Of a stretch of DNA of 33,328 nt, positions 23,010 to 30,933 are shown in pieces (positions within the stretch are counted from its first letter, which is position 1; every line of letters starts with the position of its first letter). The DNA comes from an uncultured Fibrobacter sp. (lineage in GTDB: Bacteria > Fibrobacterota > Fibrobacteria > Fibrobacterales > Fibrobacteraceae), in contig CAMZGI010000005.1 in the NCBI GenBank assembly GCA_947306305.1, positions 1 through 33,328 of the forward strand. Direction: 5' to 3'. Position numbers and translations under genes: made by a program. Below the pieces are notes generated by a model that was not told the origin of the DNA, did not search any database, and saw only the letters and a list, made by a program, of their open reading frames with translations.

Positions 23010-24077
23010 ATGGAAATTAAATGGCTTAACCCCGATGCAAAGTTTGACCGTCTTGTTTTGGCGGGTGATATCGGTGGTACGAATACGAATCTTGGTCTTG
23101 TGGGCTACAAGGATGGCAAGTTTACGCTCATTCTCGAAACCGTTTGCCCGAGCCAGTGCATTGAAGGGCTCGACGCTCCGATTCGCGAAACGCTCAAGGC
23201 TGCTGTCGAAAACCGCGCTGATTTGAAGCCGTCCCACATCTGCATCAGTGCTGCAGGCCCCGTTGCAAACAACAAGTGCGTCATGACCAACCTCCCGTGG
23301 AGCGTCGATGGCGACGCCATCACGAACGCGACCGGCATCCCGACGCTTGTCATCAACGACTTTATGGCCATCAGCTACGGCATCCCGACACTCGACGTCG
23401 ATGACCCGAAACAGATTTTCAAGCTCGTGCACACCGACGGAAGCACGCCTGCTCCGCAGGCGACGACCAAGGCCGTGATTGGCCCGGGCACCGGCATGGG
23501 CGTTGGATTCCTCGCCTTTGACGGACAAAAGTACATCCCGGCTTGCTCCGAAGGCGGCCACTCCACGTTTGCCCCGTTCGACAAGGATTCTCAGGACTTC
23601 CGCGACTACATGGAAAAGCGCATCGGTACAGTGCCGGGCGTTGAACCGCTCGTCTCTGGCATGGGTCTTGCTCATCTCTATGAATGGTGGCGCGACACGA
23701 AGGGCGTTCCCGATAACGAAGCCTTCAAGAAGATCGAAGAAACCGATTGGCACGACCGTCCGAAGTACATCAGCCGTGCAAGCGACACTGACCCGGTTGC
23801 AGCCGAAATGATGCGCTTGTTCGTGAAAATGCTCGCCCGCTTCGCCAGCGACGCAGCAACGCTGTTCCTCCCGCTCGGCGGTTTCTACCTCGCAGGTGGA
23901 ACGGTCCAGAAGGACCTCCGCTGGCTCGAACGCGATAACTTGTTCATGACCTGGTTCGAAAAGAACTACAACCCGAACATCCGCCCGCTTTTGAACAAGA
24001 TCCCGGTCTATGTGATCAAGGATTACAGCATTAGTTTGTACGGTGCTGCTAATGCTAGCTTGAATTTGCAGAAGTAA
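23010..24077 (+). CDS. glk: Glucokinase
   Basis: A 355-residue cytoplasmic sugar kinase of the bacterial Glk family, phosphorylating glucose to glucose 6-phosphate. Motifs are the phosphate-binding loop LAGDIGGTNTNLGLV (11-25), CISAAGPVANNKCVMTNLPW, INDFMAISYG, VIGPGTGMGVGFLAF, the glucose-contacting EGGHSTFAPFD (about 180-190), LVSGMGLAHLYEW and the second glycine-rich segment GGFYLAGGTVQKDLRW. At 355 residues it is longer than the usual 320 or so. GGAG lies about 10 bases before the ATG. The gene is monocistronic and ends at the hairpins from 24087. GTP-dependent glucokinase activity has been reported for F. succinogenes. Nucleotide choice cannot be read from these motifs. Confidence 0.93.
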   Translation: MEIKWLNPDAKFDRLVLAGDIGGTNTNLGLVGYKDGKFTLILETVCPSQCIEGLDAPIRETLKAAVENRADLKPSHICISAAGPVANNKCVMTNLPWSVDGDAITNATGIPTLVINDFMAISYGIPTLDVDDPKQIFKLVHTDGSTPAPQATTKAVIGPGTGMGVGFLAFDGQKYIPACSEGGHSTFAPFDKDSQDFRDYMEKRIGTVPGVEPLVSGMGLAHLYEWWRDTKGVPDNEAFKKIEETDWHDRPKYISRASDTDPVAAEMMRLFVKMLARFASDAATLFLPLGGFYLAGGTVQKDLRWLERDNLFMTWFEKNYNPNIRPLLNKIPVYVIKDYSISLYGAANASLNLQK

Positions 24078-24086
24078 ACAGTACAC

Positions 24087-24113
24087 GTCATTCCGGCCTT
24101 CGAGCCGGAATCT
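24087..24113. repeat. GTCAT...ATCT hairpin element
   Basis: ATTCCGGC (24090-24097), loop CTTCGA, GCCGGAAT (24104-24111) within GTC...CT. It belongs to the same family as 8283 and 18785, with another stem sequence. It lies 9 bases after the glk stop. Confidence 0.75.
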
Positions 24114-24124
24114 GCGAAGACTGT

Positions 24125-24151
24125 GTCATCCTGAGCGAAGTCGAAGGATCT
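24125..24151. repeat. GTCATCCTGAGC-type hairpin element
   Basis: GTCATCCT...AGGATCT: 5-base arms ATCCT (24128-24132) and AGGAT (24145-24149) around GAGCGAAGTCGA. It has the same GTCAT and ATCT ends as the neighbouring elements. To my knowledge this word is met as an intergenic repeat in many unrelated bacterial genomes. Confidence 0.65.
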
Positions 24152-24173
24152 AGAGCGTAACTTTTGTGATGTC

Positions 24174-24200
24174 GCCCCGGACTTGTTCCGGGGTCGTCTT
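24174..24200 (+). terminator. Terminator hairpin after glk, related to the GTCAT repeats
   Basis: CCCCGGA (24175-24181), loop CTTGT, TCCGGGG (24187-24193), then TCGTC and a run of seven T from 24199. Orientation and T tract suit termination of glk. Flanks (GTCG...TCGTCT) are a variant of the GTCAT...ATCT frame. Confidence 0.75.
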
Positions 24201-24203
24201 TTT

Positions 24204-24533
24204 TTATCGCATCAGGCGATTCCAAAGGGCATCTTCGAGGTCTCGCCGTGAATCGACAACCGCGAGAATTACAATTTGATTCGCTTGCTTGCGGTAAAAG
24301 ATTCTCCAGGGGGTGATAGATAATTCGCGGTAGCCACCAATCTGTAACGCCTCTAGCTCAACAGGAATTTTGCCCAAATCAGGGAACCGCTCAAGAAGCT
24401 GACATTCCTTCTTGATTTTTGCGAAAGTTTCGCGTGCATTTTGCATGCTGTCCGCTGCAATGAACGAGACGATAGACTTGAGATCGAATGCTGCCGATTC
24501 AGACCATACAACTAGATACTTCTTACTTGGCAT
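24204..24533 (-). CDS. ParE/RelE superfamily toxin
   Basis: 109 residues, the usual size. Family features are YLVVWSESAAFDLKSIVSFIA at the N-terminus (helical hairpin typical of ParE/RelE), KIKKECQLLERFPDLGKIPVE (the FP-x-x-G phrase), YRELSITPWRIFYRKQANQIVILAVVDSRRDLEDAL (central sheet with Arg and the terminal helix). Members either cleave mRNA on the ribosome (RelE) or poison gyrase (ParE). I cannot decide between them. The gene overlaps the antitoxin gene by 11 bases, the standard antitoxin-first operon, and its product is expected to be neutralised by that protein. Confidence 0.88.
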   Translation of the reverse strand: MPSKKYLVVWSESAAFDLKSIVSFIAADSMQNARETFAKIKKECQLLERFPDLGKIPVELEALQIGGYRELSITPWRIFYRKQANQIVILAVVDSRRDLEDALWNRLMR

Positions 24534-24798
24534 TCAGTTCGCTCTCCAGAGAATCGAATAGGTCTTTCTGGTGGATGACTCGACCGCGGGCAACCTCGCC
24601 TTCGCTCTGTGCAAACAGCTTGAAAAGCTTTAGCCCGTCCTGCATTTTTTGGTAGGTGTCAACGTCGAGAATTACTCCGCGAGCCTCTCCATTCTGCGTT
24701 ACAATGTAAGGGGCATGTGATTCGCATACGTGGTCTAAAACCTTTGCTGCATTAGCCTTGATGTACGAAATAGGCTTGATGTTTTTGATTGTAGACAT
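24523..24798 (-). CDS. Phd/YefM family antitoxin
   Basis: 91 residues. The N-terminal Phd/YefM DNA-binding fold is visible as KPISYIKANAAKVLDHVCESHAPYIVTQNGEARGVILDVDTYQKMQD, which ends in the usual LDVDTYQ phrase. The C-terminal 35 residues are charged and would wrap the toxin. AGGGGAAAC precedes the ATG. It is the first gene of the toxin-antitoxin operon, and such antitoxins repress their own promoter upstream. The 24799-25051 gap contains that promoter area and a perfect palindrome at 24894-24918. Confidence 0.9.
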   Translation of the reverse strand: MSTIKNIKPISYIKANAAKVLDHVCESHAPYIVTQNGEARGVILDVDTYQKMQDGLKLFKLFAQSEGEVARGRVIHQKDLFDSLESELNAK

Positions 24799-24893
24799 GT
24801 TTCCCCTTTCTTTGCTGAAGGACTGAATTTGATACTAAATATAGTCTTATTTGCGAGTGGATGCAATGGGGGTGGGGTGTGGATTTGTGGGGC

Positions 24894-24918
24894 AGTTGTT
24901 TCCATTTTGGAAACAACT
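24894..24918. promoter_or_regulatory. Perfect 11-base-arm palindrome, possible operator or hairpin
   Basis: AGTTGTTTCCA (24894-24904), TTT, TGGAAACAACT (24908-24918). A partial echo, GAAGTTGTT, follows at 24930-24942. It lies between the divergent antitoxin and HNH genes. It could be an operator or a small hairpin. No T tract marks it as a terminator. Confidence 0.5.
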
Positions 24919-25051
24919 GGAGGAATTTTGAAGAAGTTGTTCGCTTTTTGCAGAATTTAGGCTGTTGTAATTGCTTATCGCATCAATAAGTAGAATAAAT
25001 TCACTATTATTGCGTAATAATTAAACCATTTTGAATAAGAGCCTAAAAGAT

Positions 25052-26560
25052 ATGATAGATGTTAATCAAGAATATACTCGCGAAGTTGATTGTGAATATA
25101 AAGGTGAAAAATATAAAGTTCGAGATAATGGGGCTATCTTTCGTATGGCGAGAGAAGGTATGCCTAAACGTCCTAAAGATGAAGTATGGACTTTTGGTGA
25201 ATCGATAAATCGTGGCTATGCTTGCTTTTGTGGTGAGGCCGTGCATCGGATTGTTGCTGTTGCTTTTTGGGGAAATCCGCCTACTAAACAGCATGTGGTG
25301 GATCACATTGATACAAATCGTCAGAATAATCGTCCTGAAAATTTAAGGTGGTTAACCAAGCTTGAAAACATTCTACTAAATCCGATTACGAGGGCAAAAA
25401 TTGAATATTTGTGTGGTAGCGTAGAAGAATTTTTGGAAAATCCATCACAACTCAGTGGACATGAAAATGATGATGCCAATTTTGCTTGGATGAGAGCTGT
25501 TTCCCCAGATGAAGCACGAAATACTTTGATTAGTTGGGAAATAATGTTAAATAAGCCAAGACCGGAAATTAGAAGTAGGGGTAATCCCATTGAAGAATGG
25601 ATATTTGGACAGAATAGGGCTAATCAAAGAGAATTGAATTTTATTGATGATGTTGAATCTGTAGAAAATGATGATAATCAAAAAATAACGTTAGAAGAAG
25701 ATGGTGACATTCATCCAATATTATCCTCAAAAGTTAATGAAAGGTTAAAGGAACGTCCTATTTCCAAAACAGAGTTTATGGCTGCAGTTTTGCAAATTTG
25801 TGAAAATAAAGGCTGGAAGTACAAGAAATACTATAAAGCTAATGGTTGGAAAGCGGATATCCTTATTTCAACAGAAAACAGAAGTGTAGCAATTTCTGCC
25901 TTTAATTCGTCTGCGTCTGCTACGAAGTCTTTGCCTCAAATAAGTGTAGAAGGATTGACGTGGTATGGATTGATTCTTTCGACGAAAAAAGATGATATTT
26001 TGGGTTTATCTTGCTTTAGATTGCATCGAAATGAGAATGCAATGGAAGTCGTTGTAGCAGAAAATAATGTGTCGTTGGAATCGTTCTTAAAGAAAGCTTT
26101 GGAGAACAAGATTGAACATTTGACTAAGGCTAAAATAACGGCGGTAGATGTGCTGTTCGAACAAGTAGAGTGTTACTTTTGCCATGAACCACATTTTATT
26201 CATTATGTACGCTATTTGATAGATGAAAAAGGAAAGAAACGAGATCTTGCCTATGTTGATGATTATGATTTGCCCGATCTTCGATTTGGAGAAGAGATAT
26301 TGGAAGTTATTAAATATTATATAGATAGTCATCCAGAGAAGGGAATTGTAATGGGTGAAGTGAAAAAACGTTATAGCAGGACGATGGAACAAAGCTATAT
26401 GTCTTTTGGATGTCCTAAATGTGATGGGATTTTAGGTGATTTTTATCTAAATGATTTAGAGGCTTGTTTGATATATGAAACTGACGAAAAAAAGATGAAT
26501 CGAATTCAATTGAAAACACCCTTTGAAGTAAAAGTGAATGAATGGATTGTGAAGGATTAG
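25052..26560 (+). CDS. HNH-endonuclease-like protein with C-terminal zinc-binding region
   Basis: 502 residues from ATG 25052. An in-frame TTG at 25031 is possible. Residues about 15-40 (YKVRDNGAIFRM) look like a NUMOD4-type segment. The HNH core follows: VHRIVAVAFWGNPP, VVDHIDTNRQNNRPENLRW, KLENIL (about 68-110). A middle part (about 235-300) contains KYYKANGWKADILISTENRSVAISAF, a helix-strand pattern like PD-(D/E)XK or CoiA-type nucleases but without a clear second acidic residue. The C-terminus has two zinc pairs, CYFCH and CPKC, with YSRTMEQSYMSF and GDFYL, a zinc domain I have seen on varied bacterial proteins. A/T-rich, with codons unlike the glk region. The neighbours suggest a defence or mobile gene. 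Its role is not established. Confidence 0.7.
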   Translation: MIDVNQEYTREVDCEYKGEKYKVRDNGAIFRMAREGMPKRPKDEVWTFGESINRGYACFCGEAVHRIVAVAFWGNPPTKQHVVDHIDTNRQNNRPENLRWLTKLENILLNPITRAKIEYLCGSVEEFLENPSQLSGHENDDANFAWMRAVSPDEARNTLISWEIMLNKPRPEIRSRGNPIEEWIFGQNRANQRELNFIDDVESVENDDNQKITLEEDGDIHPILSSKVNERLKERPISKTEFMAAVLQICENKGWKYKKYYKANGWKADILISTENRSVAISAFNSSASATKSLPQISVEGLTWYGLILSTKKDDILGLSCFRLHRNENAMEVVVAENNVSLESFLKKALENKIEHLTKAKITAVDVLFEQVECYFCHEPHFIHYVRYLIDEKGKKRDLAYVDDYDLPDLRFGEEILEVIKYYIDSHPEKGIVMGEVKKRYSRTMEQSYMSFGCPKCDGILGDFYLNDLEACLIYETDEKKMNRIQLKTPFEVKVNEWIVKD

Positions 26561-26695
26561 ATTTTGCATAGTTTATTAAAGATTCTTTGAAAAAGGAAGA
26601 TGTTTGTTGCGGGTGGTATATTAATGTAAAAATGAAATTATATATTTGTGTAAATGAAGAAAATGAATAACCTTAACTACAAGTGTTGATTTAAT

Positions 26696-26724
26696 TTGAC
26701 AATATATGTGAGTTTCACTACCAT
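26696..26724 (+). promoter_or_regulatory. Possible promoter of the STAND NTPase gene
   Basis: A consensus TTGACA (26696-26701), 17 bases, then TACCAT (26719-26724, four of six consensus bases). It lies 71 bases before the ATG at 26796. The rest of 26561-26795 is A/T-rich with no gene that I can support. Confidence 0.4.
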
Positions 26725-26795
26725 GCGCGACCACCTTCTTCCGTTTCATGCGAACGGACAAGTAACCGTAGGATAAAAGGAAAATGGTATAAAAT

Positions 26796-29700
26796 ATGTC
26801 TATCTTTACATCCATATTGAATGCAGTTGTAAAAATGATATCTCCAATATTGAAGATTCGAAATATTTTTTCTTTTAAAGAATTAAAAAGAAAACTTGAT
26901 GATAGCATTTTTAAGTTAGGACCTCGTTATACGCCCGAATTGCATGTGAATTTGCCAATTGAAGATAATTTTATAATGCTTGCAAAAGATGGTAATGAAT
27001 TTCTTGAAAAAATGTATCCATATTTCAATCTACTCAGCGAAGCGAGTTCTAAAATAAAGAATATTGGCGATGACCAATATGATGGTCATATCAGTGATTT
27101 TCTGCTTTGTGTCGAACGTGTAAAGGGTTTTTATTTCTATTGCGAAAAAAATAAAAGAAATAAAGTATTACTTGATTCGGTAATAAAAGAAATCGTAAAT
27201 GCTAAATCACTCCTAGCAAATATTTACAATTGCGGCGTAACTTTAAAAAAGCAAAATACCCCCAAGGAAATTGTGGATCAAATACGTTATAATGAAAGGA
27301 GTATTTCGGAGATTGGTGATCGATTGCAAGAATTATATAAATTCTTCAAAGAAGGACCAGGACGTTTTTTGAGTGCTCAAGTACTGCTACTTACAGGAAA
27401 AGCTGGTTCTGGAAAATCTCATTTGCTTGCTGATGTTGCAAGAAAAAGACTACAATCGAGAAAATGGACGTGTCTTCTTTTAGGAAATACCTTTGCAAGT
27501 GGCGATTTATGGAAACAGTTTTTAGAAAAATTATCTATAAAATAGAGTAAAGGAGTATTTCTTTTTCTGCTTGATAAGTACGGTTGGTTTCGGGGATCCC
27601 GTTCTTTAATTTTTATAGATGCACTTAATGAGTGTGATGTTCCTAATTTTTGGGAGCAAAATCTAGAATCCTTTTTTTACGATATTCAACAATATCGTAA
27701 TGTTGGAGTTGTTTTAAGTATTCGCTCTGAGTATATAGATTACGTCTTGACCAAACAAATAAAATCTAAAGTTAATATTGTTGACCATGAAGGTTTTAAA
27801 GGAGCTGAGTTTGAAGCCGTTAGGCGTTATTTTAAATGTTATGAGATTAATCTGCCGAATACACCTTTGCTTAATCCCGAATTTTCAAACCCTTTGTTCT
27901 TGAAACTTTTCTGTGAAATGTTAAGAAACAAAGGATTGAGAGAGATGCCTAGTGGCTTTGACAATTTTCTTGAAATTTTTAAGAATTATATTGATGACCT
28001 TAATGAACGAATTTCAAAAAAACATGCAACATTGCCTTCGCTAAACTTAATAAGAAAATCAATTGAGAATCTTGCTTTGGAAATGCAAAGACGAGACGAG
28101 GAGCTGTTGCCTAGCGATGATACACTAAGCATATTAAATACGGTTCTTTCTGGTTCAGGAATAAATGCGACGGATCTTTATAAAGATTTGGTGTCTGAGG
28201 GAATATTGGTTGAGTTTTTTGATAAAGAAAAGAATGCGAAAATTTATTTTGCATACGAAAAATATTATGATTTAATTGTTGCAAAAGCATTAGTAGAAGC
28301 GGAAAAAAATGATGATGACATAAAGCTAATGTTTGAAAAAAATGGTTCGTTATATAAGTATGTCGTGTCTGAATATGGATTTAGTAGATATCAAGGACTT
28401 TTGAATGCATGGGCCGTTTTTTTGCCAGATGTATATGATATAGAATTGTTTGATGTTGTTCCTGACAATACATTGTCATCAATAAAAGAGGCATTTTTAG
28501 ATGGCTTACTATGGCGAAAAAAAATAAATATTGATTCAATAAAGAATTATACGAATAAAGAAATTTTGGCAGATGATTATTATAAATTTAAATGGTTTGA
28601 TGTCTGCTTACTTTTGTGCGCTAAATCAGAATGTTCCTTGAATAGTGATTTTCTTCATGAAAAATTATTCCCATTAAGCATGGGTATTCGAGATGCTGAA
28701 TGGTCTATTTTTATAAGTACACAAAATGACTCTGATAGAAATAATGTTAAACGAATAATTGATTGGGCTTGGTATAACGATGATTTTGAATTATTGTCTG
28801 ACGAATCAACTCGTTTACTTGGACAAATGTTGATTTGGTTTTTAACATCAATGAATAGAGAAGTTAGAGACAAAGCATCAACAGCTCTTGTAAATTTGCT
28901 AAAAAATAAAATAGATGTTTTGATTTGCTTATTAGATAAGTTTAAAGATGTGAATGATCCGTATGTTTTACAGAGAATGTATGCGGTTGCTTTTGGCTGT
29001 GTAACAAATAGTTTTAATAGGGAAAGTATAAAAAACTTGTGCGAATGTGTATAAAAATATTTTTGAATCTGTAAATGTTGTTCCTGATATTTTACTACGC
29101 GATTATGCTATGAATACAATTGAATATGGAAGACATTTAGGGTTAAAATTTGATTTCGACATAAAGAAAATTTATCCGCCATATGGCAGTGCCATGCCTG
29201 CGAATTTACCTCCAAATAATGTTGTTGATGCTAACTTGATTCCTTATGGAGAAAAGGACATTGCTTCTCCAGAATATGCAATAAATATGATTCTGCATTC
29301 CATGACAACAGAATATGGTCGTGGAACATCGCATTATGGCGATTTTGGACGATATGTTTGGGATAGTGCTTTTAATGATTGGGGTGTTGATACTAATTTA
29401 TTGAGTAATTACGCTGTAATGTGGATTCTAAAAGAAAGTGGGTATGACTATAGTATTCACGGTGAATTTGATATGAGTGTATCTCATGGAGAACGATTCG
29501 GAAATGTTTGTGAACGGATAGGAAAAAAGTATCAGTGGATTGCTTTCTATGATTTACTTGCTAGAGTATCCGATAATTGCCAAATGAAGGAAGGTGTTTA
29601 TAAAGGTAGTTTCGAACCATTTGTAAGAGATTTTGACCCAACAACTATAAAAAAATCCGTTTATAACGCTGATGAATCTTTTTATTTTGGTGTAATGAAA

Positions 29701-30507
29701 AAATTTCATTGGAATCAAAATAATAGAAAATGGATTGTAAAAAAGAATAACTATCCTTCTGTAGGAAAATTTCTTTTTGAAAAAGATGTCGATGACGTAG
29801 AATGGATTATTTTGAATAAGTCAATACATTTAAAACAACCAGATCGATTGGATGGAATGTTCGAGCCAAAGAAGGATTTCTTTTGTGATGTAAACAGTTA
29901 TATTATGACAGATAACGATTATAATTCCTTTAAAAGTTGGTCAAAAAAGCAGAATTTTTATGGGATGCGAATGCCAGATTTCCATCAATGTTACAATGTG
30001 TATTCTAGAGAATATTGTTGGTCTAAAGCTTACGAGTCAGAATATGGCGATGACTATGATTGGAAAACAATCCGCGATAAAGCGGAAAGAGATATCTCTG
30101 TTGTTGCTCTAACCTCATACAACTACTATTGGGAAAATGAATATGATCACTCAAAAAAGAGCGTTTTCTCGTTTATAAGGCCTTCCAAAGAGTTGTGTAG
30201 AATAATGAAAATGCATCAGGGAATCAAAGATGGTGAGTTTGTTGACAGTTTTGGCCTTGTTGTCTGCAAAAATCCGTCTATAAATGAAAAGCACCCTTCA
30301 TGTTTGATGGTTAGAAAAAAAGATTTTTTGAATGCTTTGAAAAATAATGGACTTAGGATTGTATGGACACTTCTTGGAGAAAAAAGAATAGATTCTTTAA
30401 ATGATAAAGATCGTAATGCATGGATGACCTTCTCTGGAACAGGGTATATGAGGCTAGGTAAGCCTTGTATTAAAATGAATTATTTTGTGAATTATGTAAA
30501 AAAATAA
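26796..30507 (+). pseudogene. Avs-like STAND NTPase, interrupted by one amber codon and one frameshift
   Basis: Three pieces read as one protein of about 1,230 residues. Piece one (26796-27545) has a helical N-terminus and Walker A GKAGSGKS (201-208). It ends at TAG 27543-27545. Reading on in the same frame gives Walker B LIFIDALNECD (about 27606-27638), the sensor-like VVLSIRSEY and NPEFSNPLFLKLFCEML, as far as TAA 29052-29054. A shift then continues as YKNIFESVNVVPDILLRDYAMNTIEYG (from 29050) to 30507. These phrases (DALNE, SNPLFLKLFCE, LLRDYA) are typical of large antiviral STAND/AVAST-type ATPases. I see no nuclease or protease effector at the N-terminus. The gene is A/T-rich and probably horizontally acquired. 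It could be a decayed gene, a recoded gene or a sequencing error. Confidence 0.72.
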
Positions 30508-30719
30508 AAGAGGGAAGTGGGTAGCTGAAAAAAAGTATTGTGAAAAGCAAATCGTGCTTCCAACGAAGATATGGACGCTCATATTTCTAAGGTTTACGAA
30601 GTGCTTTTTTGTTTAAAAAGCAAGATGCAATAGATGCGAATTGAACTGGTTTAGCGAAACTGCAAGAAATTGAGAATGAAACGAAATATTGCTTGCTGTA
30701 GTGAATAAATGTGTAGAAG
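30508..30719 (+). pseudogene. Degraded coding remnant, unrecognised
   Basis: No intact gene. About 30550-30600 reads SNEDMDAHISKVYEVLFCL in one frame. After a shift near 30605-30620 it continues as KKQDAIDAN, stop, TGLAKLQEIENETKYCLL. It looks like a protein decaying through a frameshift and stops. The first phrase has the character of the helical C-terminal part of phage-type regulators, but this is weak. Confidence 0.3.
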
Positions 30720-30881
30720 ATGAAAAATACTAAGGAAAAAGATGTTTTTTATTCGCAATTTGGCTACGGAGTATTTGATTTGTGTTTCTGCTGTGAGGAT
30801 TTCGGTCAGAGTGTAGAAATACGTTATGAAGACGAAAATGTATGGTTGGTGCAGAAAATGCAGTTATTAAGAAAAACTTAA
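30720..30881 (+). pseudogene. Short fragment resembling the start of a RhuM-family protein
   Basis: An open frame of 53 residues from ATG 30720. Its second half, SVEIRYEDENVWLVQKMQLL, resembles the N-terminal RhuM phrase (VEVRFEDETVWLTQxQMAELF) but ends right after it. The first half (FDLCFCCEDFG) is not family-like. RhuM proteins are found in accessory regions. This is probably a truncated remnant, not a working gene. Confidence 0.4.
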
Positions 30882-30892
30882 CAACTCAAAAC

Positions 30893-30923
30893 CAACTATC
30901 CAGAATTTTCAGATAGTTGCGTT
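30893..30923. terminator. Probable bidirectional terminator between the accessory block and fic
   Basis: CAACTATC (30893-30900), 11-base loop, GATAGTTG (30912-30919), perfect arms. GCGTTTTCC follows on the plus strand and GTTTTG on the minus strand. It lies 11 bases beyond the stop of the minus-strand gene at 30934. Confidence 0.6.
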
Positions 30924-30933
30924 TTCCCCCACC

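Noticed and set aside
23004-24086. Long minus-strand open frame opposite glk
   Set aside because: Antisense shadow produced by the codon pattern of glk; the plus strand has full kinase motifs.
27543-27545. Pyrrolysine or other amino-acid recoding of the TAG
   Set aside because: No PylT/PylS-type genes are visible here, and the position falls in a linker rather than a conserved site. Nonsense mutation or readthrough is simpler.
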